In this document: positions 37,297 through 50,211 of the stretch, piece by piece
Numbering within the stretch: the stretch's first letter is position 1
Layout: every line of letters begins with the position of its first letter
Assembly: GCF_000006565.2 (NCBI RefSeq)
Contig: NC_031476.1
Location: 255,458 to 319,457 of the forward strand
Source: Toxoplasma gondii ME49
Taxonomy: Eukaryota > Apicomplexa > Conoidasida > Eucoccidiorida > Sarcocystidae
Direction of reading: 5' to 3'
Length of the DNA: 64,000 bases
Position numbers and translations under genes: made by a program
The notes under the pieces: model-generated
The model's input: only the letters and a program-made list of their open reading frames with translations
Databases searched by the model: none
What the model was told of the DNA's origin: nothing

Positions 37297-39845
37297 CTAC
37301 AGTTCATCGTGTTTGTCTTCGTCGTCCAAGTCGACTTGCGGCACAGCCGTCTTGAAGGGGAACTCAATGCCCGAGTAGTCTTCGGGGAATCGCAGCACCT
37401 CGCCGTTGTCTGTGAGCATCGACACGGCGAAAGACTCGAACTCCTTCTCCCACTGCTCCCTCCCAACTTTGCCGTCCTTCAGGTCCTTCGTGAACTCCTC
37501 GAGCAACATGCGAATCTCGTGCGAATGCGGATCCTTGATGATCTGCAAACCACGCATACGAACTCGCGGGGACGCGGCGAGACGTGAAACGCGACTCCCG
37601 AAAAACGAGAACGGACAGTGCCACCGCGGCCACACCTCTCGAAATCTTATGCGGCTTAAAATGCAGAAAACCAAGCAAAAAATGCACTGGGAAAAGCGAG
37701 TGCGCACTGACGCGCGCATGCACAGATCTGAGTCAAAGCAAAAATTCACGCCAGAGACGGGCAGGGTGCTCTTCAAGTCTCCAACCTCGCCGATACCCAT
37801 CGCTTTGTAATTTGACGTCAACTGTCTACACATAGTCTATATACGTGTCTGAATACGTTATTTATTCGAAGAGAAGAGCTACCAGTGGTCCGTGTACCTG
37901 CTGCAGTTCCTCCACATCAATGGCGCCGTCGGCATTCAAATCGTAGCTCTTGAACTCTTTTTCCAGTTCGGTCTTTTCCACGTCGTTCAAGCTCCCGGCT
38001 GAAGAAACAAAGCGAAAAGCGACGGATAGCTGACGGGAGAACTTCTCGTCTACAGAGCCCCCCCGAGACAGAAGCCTCCCCGCCGGCACAGTTGCCGCAC
38101 AGCCTGAGTCTCTTTAAAAGAAGACGCAGAAAACAACTCTATGTAAGTCTCTGAACACACGCAAGTTCACATATGATTCTATACACACGGATAAAGTCGC
38201 TGACGTATACATCTTCTGGAAACAGACCGCTCTCAAAGAGTCGGCGTTGTCCGCTTCCCTCTTAGTCTTTTCGTCGACATGGTGACGACGTAACCACACC
38301 CCATGAAAGCAAATCACCGACAGGAATGGAATTTATTTCAACAAATAATCCACAGAAACCGCACTTACTTCCCTCCGTCTCGATGAACTCGGTGACGGTG
38401 ATCTTTCTGTCGCCGTTCTTGTCTTGAGCCTGCAAGAGACCGAGAAACTCGCCCGAATGAGAAAATAGCAGCGATGCGAAAAAACCAAGCCGCACGAGTC
38501 CAGAGAGCTCCGCGGAACTTCCCACACACACACACACACACATCGATAACAAAAACGGAAAAAGTGCAGGGCATGCATGCAAGCATCAACTTACTTCCCC
38601 AAGCATATGTACAAGTGTATGCACACATGCATATGAATACACATGCAAGAAGTCTTTGGGGAGAGCCGAGAAAAGCACGCCGGTGAATACATATTCCTAT
38701 ATTTGTGTATACGTATTGTGGTGTCTTCGAGTGTGCAAGGTTCCTGTGCGGAGAGACAGTCGAATTGTCCGTTGCAAGAGTCTTGTGCAGATGAGTGCCA
38801 GCTCGTACGTTCAGAATTTCCTCGATTTCGATCTTCATGAGACCTTCGTCTTTCCCAGGATCCATGAGGATTCGGATCTCAGATAAATCCAGCAGTCCGT
38901 CGTTGTCCTTGTCGACAGTCTTGAAGCGTTGCTCGACTTCTTTCTGCAAGGAGAGACAAAGAACTCTTAGCTCATTCCAGACCCTCTACAAACCCCTCCA
39001 CCTTTTCAGAACAGGTTGCTCGTGTCGCGACAAACACACACGGATAAAACACAGACATGTTCAGGACACCCGCCATGAATGCATGCGTAGACCTGAAGCA
39101 ACCCCTAGACAGCTGTACGTATCTGGGCAGTGCGTTGAACCCTCTGTCTTGGTTATCCTTCCTCTGCCTCTTCCTCCAATCCAAAGAAGTTGTTTTTCTC
39201 TCGTTGCTCGCGACTGCCTCCCGCATCCCCCCCCCACCCACCCCAACGCCCCTATGTGTGTGCGTGTCAGGTTTTCTTCACACAGCAGAAGCGCGTCCTC
39301 CCAACATTTGTTTGCACGTTTTCGCGTTTACTCTGTCTGCGGAACTTGTCTTTTTTTTCAAACGAAACATTCGCGTGTACCTTGTGTTGCTCGAGTTGCT
39401 TCTGGTCTAGGCTGTCCACGTACGTGGCCTCAAGTTCAGAGAGAGAAACTTTGCCGTCGTTGTCTTTGTCGATCGCCTGGAACTCCATGCGGACCTGGTG
39501 CTGGTGCATCGCGTTCTTCAACTTTGCACTCCATTCTTTCGCTTCCTCGGTGTCGATTGTGTTGTCTTGGTTCGTGTCGATGAGGTCGAAGAGCGCCAGC
39601 ATGCGTTCCTTGATGTCCTTCACGTCCATCTGCATGAGTTCCGCGAGCTTTTCTCCTGACAACTTGGGCATCGCCGCCTCCGCGAACTGCGAAGGCGCGC
39701 CAGAGAGTGCAGAGAAAGCAAACGAAAAAAGGAAGAGAGAAAACACGCAAAGGGGCAGAGACTTTCGGAGTCGGTGCAGCTCCCGCGCAAGGAAGACCGC
39801 ACCCAGAGACACCCGGCAGGTCGGTCTGTCTGCGAAGGCCGCCAT
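37297..39845 (-). CDS. ERC: ER-resident EF-hand calcium-binding protein, CREC family (ERC)
   Basis: Five exons: 39381-39845 (ATG 39843-39845), 38809-38943, 38369-38429, 37898-37998, 37297-37542; phases agree and give 335 residues, close to Plasmodium ERC. A hydrophobic signal sequence lies at ~31-49, after an unusually long basic N-terminal extension. Five canonical EF-hand loops are visible: DTNQDNTIDTEE (90-101), DKDNDGKVSLSE (126-137), DKDNDGLLDLSE (166-177), DKNGDRKITVTE (203-214) and DLNADGAIDVEE (240-251). The protein ends DEDKHDEL, a KDEL-type ER retrieval signal. Together these define the reticulocalbin/calumenin/ERC family: lumenal, low-affinity Ca2+ binding in the secretory pathway. 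Membership is read directly from the sequence; the calcium-storage role is family knowledge. Confidence 0.93.
38523..38542 (+). repeat. (CA)10 microsatellite in an ERC intron
   Basis: A perfect CA dinucleotide run in the second intron of the ERC gene. Confidence 0.9.
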
Positions 39846-42800
39846 TGTTTTCTCGAGATAAGCGACGAAAGTAGAATTGATTGGGGGGAACAGTCGAGAG
39901 CGCGACGAGAAGAAGATCAGAAGAAGAGGAGAAGAGGACGAGAAAAGGCAAGACAACGAACACCGCCGAAGCAACCACGTTGGAGAGTCGGAAAACTCGA
40001 ACTTTTTTGTGTGGTTGAGAAGGGCAGCAACCGAGATCCGGTTTCCTGCAGAACCAGCTAAATTGTTGAGGCAAAAGTTGAGGATAGAAGAGACACCGAA
40101 AAAGTTCGAGAGAAAGGAGAAGTAGACAGAAAGAACGCTGTGCAGTGTTCGAACAGGCAGACGAGAGGAGGGGGGGAGAAAAAAACTGAAAAGGTTGTCT
40201 CACACCCACGCTCACCCGCCTCGCCAGCCGACTAGCAGCCGCCACGCGTGGTGGCTTCTCGTCTCGTAGAAAAGACGAAGTGGCGCTTGCGAGAAAAAGA
40301 CAAAGAAGCTCAGACGCTTACCCCCCGCAACTTTTTTCATCGAAATCGCCCGTCGTTACGTGTAACATATTGATGTGATGGAGCAACTTTGGGGAGACTC
40401 GGCCATGGGGCGCAAAAGGTACCTCTCGGCGTTTGTCAGAAGCCATTTGGATATCAGTTGCAGAAGGGGCGGTCTAGTGCCTCTGAGGAGAAAAGAAGTT
40501 GGAACGTTTAAAGGAAACTTCCTCAGAGAAAACCGAGAAAAACACACAGCAGCAGACACTCGGGGTGTGTGTGAATGGTGATGAGGTCGGAAACGCTGGT
40601 GTATGCACCTGGCAGTAAAATCGGAGTCACCGATTTGAAGGAACCTGAATGTCCCATGACGTGGAAATCCACCATGTTCAGCATTGCGTACTTCTAAAGT
40701 CATGTGTAAACACGCTGAACAAGTCGTCGTCGCTTTGCTCAGCCTCTAGGCTATCTGCTGGAAACTACCTGTCAGAGACCCGCAGCCGCACTGATGGCGC
40801 AAGCACTTGCGGTAGTCAAGTCACATGTTCCGGCTGTCTATGCACAGACAGAAAGGAAATGCTCCTGCAGACGGAAACGCGCACTTAGTGCTGCAAACGA
40901 TCCCACCGCTCACACACCAATTTGCACATAACTCCACGTCGACTAGACGTCCGGGCAATTTGCTAGGCAGAGTAAAAATGGAGTCACCCGTGCTTGACAG
41001 AGACCGCAGGACCTTTGGGGAAGACTCTGAGGTGTTCTTTACTGATGTAAAGCTTTTTAACTTAAAGCACATACCCAGGAGGCAACGGGACGCACCAGTT
41101 AGACTTCATAAGTGTGTGCTTGGGGTGCTTCTTTGCAGAAAACGGGATGCGCAGCGTAGCAGCAGACGAACGCCTGCAAACAGAAAGAGTTCACTGCGAC
41201 TGCACCTCCCTAGGAGTTTGTTTCTGCGGACGCACAATGCAAATCCTTGAAACCTGATCTGCGTTCCGTACCATCGATTCTAATTCAAATATGTGACCAA
41301 GAACTGGCAATCGCATTGGGGCATTTCCTCTTTCGGGCTATCGAAGCAGAAAAACGTTTCTCAACTCTTGAAAAAGACAACACGACGGGGGGTACGATAG
41401 AAAGTGACGCTCGCACTGGTTAACTGCTATTCCTGCATTTACGCACCGCCAACCAAGAGCCAGACAAACAAGAGAAAGAACTACCTCACCAGTGGAGAGT
41501 TCTCTTGAATGTGGTTGGTACACCACATGAGACATCTCAGTCCACAAAAGCAACGCATCTGTCTTCTGCTTTTAGGTTAGGGTTATGTCGTCGTATCACC
41601 AAAACGGTAAAAAATGGTGCATTTGTGATCTCCCAGTTCACTTAAAACCCTCTATCCATGGAGAAAAAGGTGTAGTCTCTGCCTCTCCACAGCAGAGGGA
41701 AAAAAACGTTTGACAACCGCACAAATTGAGATTTGAATCAGCAGTGTGTCGACGCTCTTGAAGTTGATAAAGCGCTTTCTATACTCTCAGCTTATCAGGC
41801 AGCAGCATACCCAGGCGAAGCAAACTCGCTCAACGTTTTTTGAAACGAATGACTAGTCTTATATTTTGCAAAGATACTATAATATCTGGAACAAAGGATG
41901 ACGCACTGGAAGATTCACAGCGTTGCTTTCCGCAGAGGCACAAATTGACCGGGTAGGTGTTTTGGAGCTTTCACAGATTTTGATCTACAAAATGCTACAC
42001 ATGCAGCTCGCGGGAACCACTCAGAGAAAAAACAAGAAGCGGGTTCTTTGGTCATCCATCAAAACTGTAACGCTGCGTTTCTGTCGCAGAATGAGGAACC
42101 TCTGTTCGTGACAGAAACGCTTGTCTACGAGGAAAGAGCTTTTTCCAGCCCCCTAGTCGACCCGCACACTACGAGCGTATCTGCGAAAAGACCCTTTGTC
42201 AGAAACGAATAGACGGATGAGGTGTGAACGAAACCTGTAGACAAATGTCGAAACCCTACGTGCGTTCTACAGCAGAAACATTACGATTTTAGACTGGTTG
42301 CTTCAGTGGAACAAACCTCCCAACCAGGTGCCAGGCTGACACCAAAAACTAAACCTATAAACATCCGTTCAGACTTCCATGAGGAAGGCAACGCCAGCAA
42401 TGAAAATGGTAGTTGTACAGCTTGCACACAAATAAGGTAGACACGGTAACAACGCTGACGGCACAGCTGTGTGCAGACCAGATTGGGCTCTGTTTCTGAC
42501 GCACTGGATTAAAGACTTTCGTCTGTGCAGGGCAAAACAGGCGGGAAGTCACTCTGCTGAACAGGCGACAGCATTGCGTTGGGACTTAACAGCCCACGCA
42601 GAAATCCACTTCTTCGAGTGTATTGCTTGGACACGCGACTTCTGTGTGTGGCGATTTCCTGTGTACCGCGTCTCTTCCCGTCCAGGAATTTCTAGAAGTT
42701 CTGTTTCCATGTGCACTTTTCTCGTGTTTTCGCGGACCACCCTTCTTTTCACGGGGGAACAGCAGTGGCTGTGCGTGAGAAACGCGAATTTTCGCTGTCA

Positions 42801-43994
42801 AATCGGCCGAGCAGCATGCACCCGCCAGCAGCTCGCGTGCGGCGCTTTCCACCAGTTTTCCGCAATAGAAAAGTGTCTTCTTCCGTAAACGTTTCTGTCA
42901 GATTCGGGATCGGTCGCTAGACCGTTTTCTGCGCCGGGTGTCGCCTGAAACGACAAGTCGCCTTCTCGCCGAGAAGTTGAACATTTTTGGACTGCCTCAG
43001 GCTGCGTCCCGAACACCAAACTCTGCGCTCTCTCGTTTTCTGGATTTCTTCGGTGCACATCCTCACGCTGCTTTTCTCTCGTCGCAGCAGACCGACGTGC
43101 GTTTCCGTTTCTCGAGCTTTGCTGCATGTTGTGTCGTTCCGATCGTCGTGACCCTCCTTCGAACGACTCGCCGCCGGCCGCCTCTCAGTCGACGTGCTCG
43201 TGCGTGGCTGGACTCGCAAAACATTTCTTCACGCGTTTGACGATGTCCTCTTCACATCGACAATCCTCCGACTGTCCAGGTAGACGTTCTGGGCTCCTCT
43301 TGCTTTTCATAGGCGCCGCGCGTCCGCAAGCGACATAGTGCTGTTTCTTTTGCCAGTTTGCGGCGCGTTTCAAGGGACTGGCGCCTCTCGAAGGCCATCC
43401 AGAGAAAGCATACGTCAAATCCTTTTCCTCACCGCGAGAAAGGTCGCGCTGGCGGAAAAGTGAAGTTTCTGTCACAGCCGCGTCTTTGGATCTGGTAGAG
43501 AATCCAGTCAAGGTGGAATGAAGTAGGCACTCAGGAGGCGAACGCTTCGTCACTCGTCGCCAGAGGAGACACTCGTCGATGCATGCGCGTTTCCCTGTTT
43601 CTGCGAATCCAATCGAGGAAGCGCACCTGCCCTCTCTCTCTCACCCTCTCAGGCGACTTGTTTGTACGTGTGAAAACGTCCCTGTTGCGCGCTGTGTCCG
43701 ACGACAGTCGCGCGGCATGCCTCTTGCTCGAATCAACAGAGCGTTCTTCGTCTGTCCGGAAAGGGTGAGACTCAGTCTCTGCGTTCGCCTGACACCTCTC
43801 GAAGCCTCCTGTCGCTCTGCCTTTTCTTTCTCGTCAGAGAGTCCGCCTTTCTCGACGCTGCCTCCAGCTTGAAGAGAACAGAGAGGACAAGTTCTGGATC
43901 AAGACCTTCCATCACTGCGACTCTTCCAGCGAGAACTGTGGAGCTGTTTCGCGTACACAAGCTCGTCTCCTCCGCCACCGGCGAGACTGACACC
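39846..43994. other. Divergent spacer between ERC and the TPR gene
   Basis: Both neighbours point away from this 4.1-kb stretch, so two promoters should lie here. No gene is recognised; open frames such as 42469-42888 have no domain. A short TTTTAGGTTAGGGTTA near 41571 resembles the coccidian telomere unit but is too short to mean much. TA microsatellites are absent. Confidence 0.5.
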
Positions 43995-46900
43995 ATGGGC
44001 GGCGTCTCGAAGGCGAAGGGAGCGACTAGGAGTTCCGAGAAGGCTCTCCATTTTGCAGAACGTTTTCTTGACGACGAGAGAGAAAAGAAAAAACTTCAAG
44101 AGGAAGTCAACGGAACTCGAGACAATGGAGGACTCACCGCAGACTCTGCCGTCGGTTTGCAGAACGACGAACCTGATGTGAGTGCTGTGAGAGACCGTCA
44201 CTTCTCACGCTTCTCATCTTTCTCTCGCTTCTCTTGCTCTTTCGCTTCCTCTCTCCCACCGCGTCTGCCGCGTTCTCTCTTCCCTCTCTCTTCTTCCTTT
44301 CTCCCCGTCGCGTTGCAGTCTGCTTTCTGTCCCCGGCTCTTTTCGTTCCTCTTCACGCGGAGACTGGAGGCTTCGTAAAAACCGCATTTCTCACTCTCGG
44401 GTTGCTCCTACAGACTCTGCGACTTCTCAGCTAGTCTCGCCGTCACTCCAGCGTCTTTTCTCCCCTCTTTGTTGCCCTGACTCCGTCACCCAGTTTTGCT
44501 GTACGCAGTCTGTCTTTCCAAGCGGCCGCAAACGCAGGCCCATTTTGGGGTGTAGCGACACCTGGGTATCGCAGAAGAGCTGCGAGAAGACCGCTGCGTG
44601 CGTTTTAGCCTCTGGAGAGACGGTGTGTGTGTGCTGTTTTGTTGAGGTCACTCTGTCTAGTTCTTTCCAGCGCGGTGTCTCTCATTCACGAGGACGCGTC
44701 ACGCTCCGTCGACTCCGCATTTGATTCGTTCGTTGTCCGCTCTCTGGTTCGTTTTCCATCGACTGCCTTTCCACAGGCCGCGAAGAAATCTTCCCCTCTG
44801 CAAGTTATGAGCAACACTGACTATGGTGAGGCGTCGCTTGCTACATGAAGCTGGCTGCTCACATGGTGTTCGTCCTACCTGTTGTCTCCTGGCTTATCGC
44901 TGTCTCGTCGAATCTCCGACGACGTGCGTTTCTGCGCTTGCACACAACGTCGCGCCATTCACGCGCTTCCACTCTGTAAATTTTCGTTTTTGCTTCTGCC
45001 TCGTGTTTAGATGACTGACTGTGCGCGGAGGCAGTGAGATCGACAGGCGGTCAGAAAGAGCCGGGGTGCGTTTCGCAGCAGTCGAGATTCGCATGCGTCT
45101 CCCAACAAGAAGAGCCTTCGCAAAAACGGCACACAAATGGAGCAGACAGAAAAGAGACAGAAAGCGCACAGGCATCTGCTCTGACATGAGACACGCATCC
45201 ATACAAATATGTATAATATATATATATATATATATACTATGTCGGTGTCGACGTACAGCGGACTGCAAGTACCTCCGTTCACACCAGTGTGTTTGTACGT
45301 ATTGAGTATCCTGAGAAGCGACCTGAAATCTGTGTACGGCGGCTGTCTAGGAGGTGCACGGTATGGGAGCGGGCGTTTGGTGGGTCCTTGAGGCGCGTCT
45401 GTGCATTGGCGTTTTTTTGCCTTTTGCCCAGGCAAGTACGAACGACTGAGCAAGCGGCTAGACGAAGAAGAAGAGCGGAAAAAGAAAAAAGAAGAAGCAG
45501 ACGCCATGGCGGCTCGCGAGATGATGCAAGGCTGTTCCCACGACCACTCTAAGGTTGGTCACTCCCAGACAAAGTGGAAAGTTGCGCGTGAAATTGGACA
45601 AGTGCCAGACTCAGCGAGATTGGGGCCACAGTGTATGGAAAGCACTACCCACGCAGACATGGAGTCGCCGAATTAACTTTTTAAACAGATCCTGCAGCCA
45701 CTCAATCACGCGCAGGCGGCTGCGTGCATGTGCACCCCCTCCTGTGTGGTGTCTGTACAGTGTCCCCTGAGGCACTTTACGTGGACTGGGGTATTCAGCC
45801 TCAGCTTGTCAAGAATACTTGCTTGTGTGTCTGCTGGTACACTCACGAACACGAACATCTCGCGAGAACGCATCTCTGCGTGTAGCTGTTGTTTTCGGTA
45901 TTTTCTCTTTTGCTGCGAGATGAATTCCATCGTGCTCCACAGAAAACATTGCCTTTACGGGGAACGCGTCTTCTCTCGTATCTCGTTTTTTGCAGGAGCG
46001 CCAGATCTACGAGAAGCCAACGGGGGAGAAGATCGACGCCGCTGAGAGGTGAGAAGCTTTTGCCGGTCTGCCTTTCCTGTTGTTTTTTCTGGATTCCTCT
46101 TTCTAGATAATTACCACGTCTCGCTTTCGCGTTCGCTGTCTCTTCGATTGTGCCGCGACGGACATAGCGAGCAGACGCATTGTCTCTGCTTTTTTGTTTG
46201 TCTCTCCGCGTTCCTGCCTTCCAGTGCACTTTGTGAGATATTCTCTGCGGTTCGCATGTGGACAGCGAGAAGAAGAAAGAACGTGGGTTCCTGAAGATTT
46301 GCTCGTTTTCTGTGTTCATTCGCTTATGCCGCAACGAGGAGAACTGGAGCTGACGGCAAGTTCCTTCGAGAGAAACGCATGCACTGCGACACGCGTGCCT
46401 TTCTCTGTTTCCTTCTGTCGTCTTGCTCCGGCATTCGTATATACTCCCTTCACGAGTGTAGATGCTTTTAGGTGCTCGGCTTCTCCCCGCGTGCGTCATG
46501 TTGTTCCTTTCTTTAACTTTGCTTGAGTGAATCCCTGCCCACTCTTCTGTCTCTCGGTCGCGTTCTTTTCGTCGAGCGTTCGTTATGCATTTTGCATGCT
46601 CAGTCCACTTGACAAAGCTTTTCCCCACGTTCGTGCAGCCGCTCGCGTTTCTCTCTGATTTGTAGATTTCGGCAAGAAGGAAACGCCGCCTTTCGCGAGA
46701 AGAACTACGGACTCGCGGCAGTCAATTACCGCAAAGTACGTCTCACAAAGCGTTCTCCTACGATCTGCATGCGTCGACCGTTGCAACGATCGAGCAGCTT
46801 GCCCCATCGATTGATCCGCACAAAAACACACCTGTGTACACGTAAACGTGTACCTGACTGCATTAAAACGTATGTGCATGCATATAGATGCATGTGTGAT

Positions 46901-49900
46901 TCAGATGTAGTGAGTGGTTAGTAGCGTAGAGACGATTTGACGTTTGATTTTCTCTCTATTTTCGTTTTTTTCTCGCTGTTCTGTTGGACTCTGTCATCCA
47001 GGCTCTCCTCCAGTTCGACTACACGTTCCCGGACACTGACGAGGAGCAGAAGCGGATGGATTCTGTCAAGCTGCCGTGTCACCTCAACCTCGCCGCATGC
47101 AAGCTGCAGCAGCAGGACTACGAAGAGGTGTACATACAGTGCCGCCTAGTGAGTCGGAAGGCGTCTCTGGCTTTGCCGACTGTGTCAGCGGACGCCTCTC
47201 TGTGTTCACGTTAGGAGTTTTTTCTTAGCGAGTTGGAGAGCTTCTGGAGGGATTTTCGTGGATGTAGATGTCTGCATTCGCAGCTTGTATGCATCACGTG
47301 AAAAACTTCAGGAGGCCCGTGCATGCAAGGAAACACCCATGCCAGCGCGTTTCCCTGCTGATAGAGAAAACATTTGCGCAAACCCTTCTGCAATCACGAT
47401 CCATGTGAAGACACGGAGAGGAGATGCCGACGCGCTCTGCGCACGACCGAGCGTGGAGTTTCGTCTGTATGCAGACCGGGGTGTACGTGGTCTCTTGTCT
47501 TTTGAACGACTGTCTCTTTCCTGTGCCCGAAAGTGTCTATGCTCGCTTTGTGTGCGGCGCGCAGGCTCTGGAGATGGACCCCAAGAATACCAAGGCGTAC
47601 TACCGCCGAGGTCTCGCGCATCTTCAGCAGGACAACTTCGTAAAAGCTAAAGAGGTGCGTATCCCGTGTGTCTCGAGAAAGACGTCCTGGCAGCTCCCGG
47701 GGTGTCACGAATCCGCAAGACAAGATCCAGAGGAGCCAGCACGTGCATGCAGATGTGTGCATGCTCGTGCATATAAATATGTATTCACGGTGTAGGGTTT
47801 AGAGGAAGGCATGCATGCATATCTGCGGGGTAATGTAGTGAGTAGGGCATCGGCTGAGTTACACCTTTTTTTGGCAGCATGCAGATACGCCTGTGTGTGT
47901 TAATGCAACAGCATCCGCGTTGACCTGCTTCTGCGTGGTGTCAGGACCTCATGGAGGCTCTCACTCAGGAACCCAACAGCAAGGAAATTCGAGATGCGCT
48001 GCAACTTCTTCGAGAAAAAGTAGGTTTTCCAGAGACCGTTGTCGTGTTTTGCCTCCCAGATGCTCACGCTGTCGAAAAACGCAACATGGTAAATAGTTCT
48101 GGATCCGGCACTCGTTGTCCCAGAACGTCACTTCCAGCCCCGAGAGAGGACACTATTAAGAGATCAAGACCTGTACACATACATATTTAATTTCAAATAA
48201 AGATGCACATGTGCATGTTTCCACGTGAAGAGAAGGACGTTCGTGTACGTGCGTTTTAAAAGCCAAAGATACCGGTCGGCAAGCGTCCACAACTGTATGG
48301 AGAGGTATTCGCATGCATGCGCCACTGTGTGTATGTATTTGTGTGGTATGTCTGTCTATATATATGTGCATGTGTGTGGAGATGCGAGTTCCTCTCCGCT
48401 TTGAGGTGTCTTTTCTTGTCTAAGAACGCAGAAGCCGTATCTCGTTGATTTTGGTTTTAATGTTAACACATGCATCGCTTATTGCTTTCGAACTGTGCCT
48501 CTTTCTTTACCTCACATTCCACGTTCAGATTCACCGCTATCACCGTAGGTCGGCGATGACCTACAAGGCGATGCTGAAGAGCGACGGATCTGAAGAGACA
48601 GTGGGGGATTCCGTGGCGAGCCCTGCTGAGACCATCTCCGGGAAGGAAGCATCTGACGCTTGTTGCAGACCCGAGTCTATGGAGTCCATACCGGCGAAAG
48701 CGTGTGGCGGCTGTGAACGCCAAGCTCCCGAAAAGGAGGGGGACAGGGTATCGCGAGAGGCAACTCACGAGAGGAATCTCCGCGAGGAGACATTTGATCA
48801 ACGGGTTCCACGGAAGTGGGAAGAAACGCGCAGCGAAGATCCGGTTTCCTCGACAGCCGCAGAAGCGGTTCTAAGTTCTGGATATTCCAGTCCAGAGACA
48901 AGGGCAGAGACGCATGCGCACAGGGAGGCGACTGAGTCCGTGAAGCACGAAGAGGGCCGACACACGCGTTCTCGAACCCCGTCGTCTTCTACGCATCGAA
49001 CTGTCCGCAAGGTGGAGGAAGTGTCTGATGACGAAGACAGACCGGCGGCGAGTTCGTCGTCGGGAGAGAGAGACAACTGCGCTGCGAGAGGAAAGGAAGG
49101 AGACAGCAGGGACAACGTGCAGAATTGGGGAGAGGGCGGGGCTCCGCGAGGCCGAAAGCGAAGCTACAATGAAGCCGTGGTCATGCCTCTGCACGAGAAG
49201 TCTCTGGAGGAGCGGCGGGAAACGGCGCTGGAGCAGGGACGCGAGTTGCACCAGAAACTACTGTTGCTCTTGCGGCAGAAGCAACAAGAGTTGAAGGCGG
49301 CTCTCGAGCGGGAGTGCCCCGACGACGGATCGGCCAGCGAAGACGAGCAGAAGCCAGGCGGCGGGAAGCATCGTCGGGCGTCATTCGCGTCCACGTACAC
49401 CGTGTCGTCAGCGGGCGAAGCCTTCTCGCTGCGACGTGACGACTGCTCAGACATCGATGGGTCTTTCGATCGAAGACGGCATCGGAGCAGGGCTTTTGCG
49501 GACGGCGACTCCAGCGTCGTGTCGCCTTACGGTGTTGCTCTCATCGTTGCCGTATCAGCCGTCTTCAGCGCATGCATCGGCCTCCTCGTAGGTCTGCTCC
49601 TCGGGTCTGGCGGCCGCGACGCGCGACTGCCGGCGCAGCCCGAGCCAGGTGTATGTACACCCGATGGGTGCACTGGCCACAAGCTGGCGGCGCTGCCCGC
49701 GCTCGCCACTGCGACGCTTCAAAGCGTTGGCAGTTTCCTCTCGGACGGCGGGGTGATTTTGGCTGGACTCGCGGCTGCAGTCTGCGTCGGCATCGCGCTG
49801 CTTTTGATTTTCCTCGATGAGGACGGTGAAGAGGGCATTGCGGAAGAACGGACGGGCGTTTTGGAAAGGCGGCATTCGGTGCCTGTGTCCAGACGGGCTG

Positions 49901-50211
49901 GTACAGGAGGGCGTCAGTCGCGAGCTGCAAGTGTGTCCGGACGCAACAAATGGCCAGGTGTGGAAGAGGAGTCGAGTGACGACGGTGACAAAGAAGGCGG
50001 GGGACCTTCTGGAATGAGAAAGAACGAACTGTGGAAAGGCGAAGGCATTTCGGGTGTCGGCCCCGCACCGCGGCGCCGAAAACTCACGGCGGAATACATC
50101 GAAGAAGTCGCCGGACCTCAGCGAGATATCGGGTCGTTTCCACAACGGAAAACGGGGAAGCTGCACTCGGATCCCACGTTCGATGCCGTGTTGCAGCAGT
50201 GGTGCAATTAG
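43995..50211 (+). CDS. TPR co-chaperone-like protein with two C-terminal membrane spans
   Basis: Nine exons: 43995-44177, 44777-44825, 45432-45553, 45996-46048, 46666-46735, 47002-47148, 47565-47654, 47945-48019, 48529-50211; phases agree, 823 residues. The start MGGVSKAKG sits in ACACCATGG. A basic coiled coil (residues ~80-110) precedes a three-repeat TPR block (~136-260): AAERFRQEGNAAFREKNYGL, KLPCHLNLAACKLQQQDYEE and ALEMDPKNTKAYYRRGLAHL. This is the arrangement in immunophilin-type Hsp90 co-chaperones (FKBP42/FKBP38), but no peptidyl-prolyl isomerase domain is present. Exon 9 adds ~560 residues, mostly acidic and Ser-rich, with hydrophobic spans at ~597-624 (ALIVAVSAVFSACIGLLVGL) and ~672-692 (ILAGLAAAVCVGIALLLIFL). 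Membrane-anchored Hsp70/Hsp90 docking is inferred; the compartment is unknown. Confidence 0.8.
45205..45237. repeat. (TA)n tract in intron 2 of the TPR gene
   Basis: A single TA microsatellite, the only clear one between about 34.1 and 58.5 kb. Confidence 0.8.
49647..49664 (+). repeat. Palindromic element copy inside TPR gene exon 9
   Basis: AGGTGTATGTACACCCGA within the coding exon, translated GVCTPD, in the loop between the two C-terminal membrane spans. Confidence 0.65.

Noticed and set aside
41571..41586. Telomere-like TTTTAGGTTAGGGTTA
   Set aside because: Only about two imperfect units; too short to be called an interstitial telomere.
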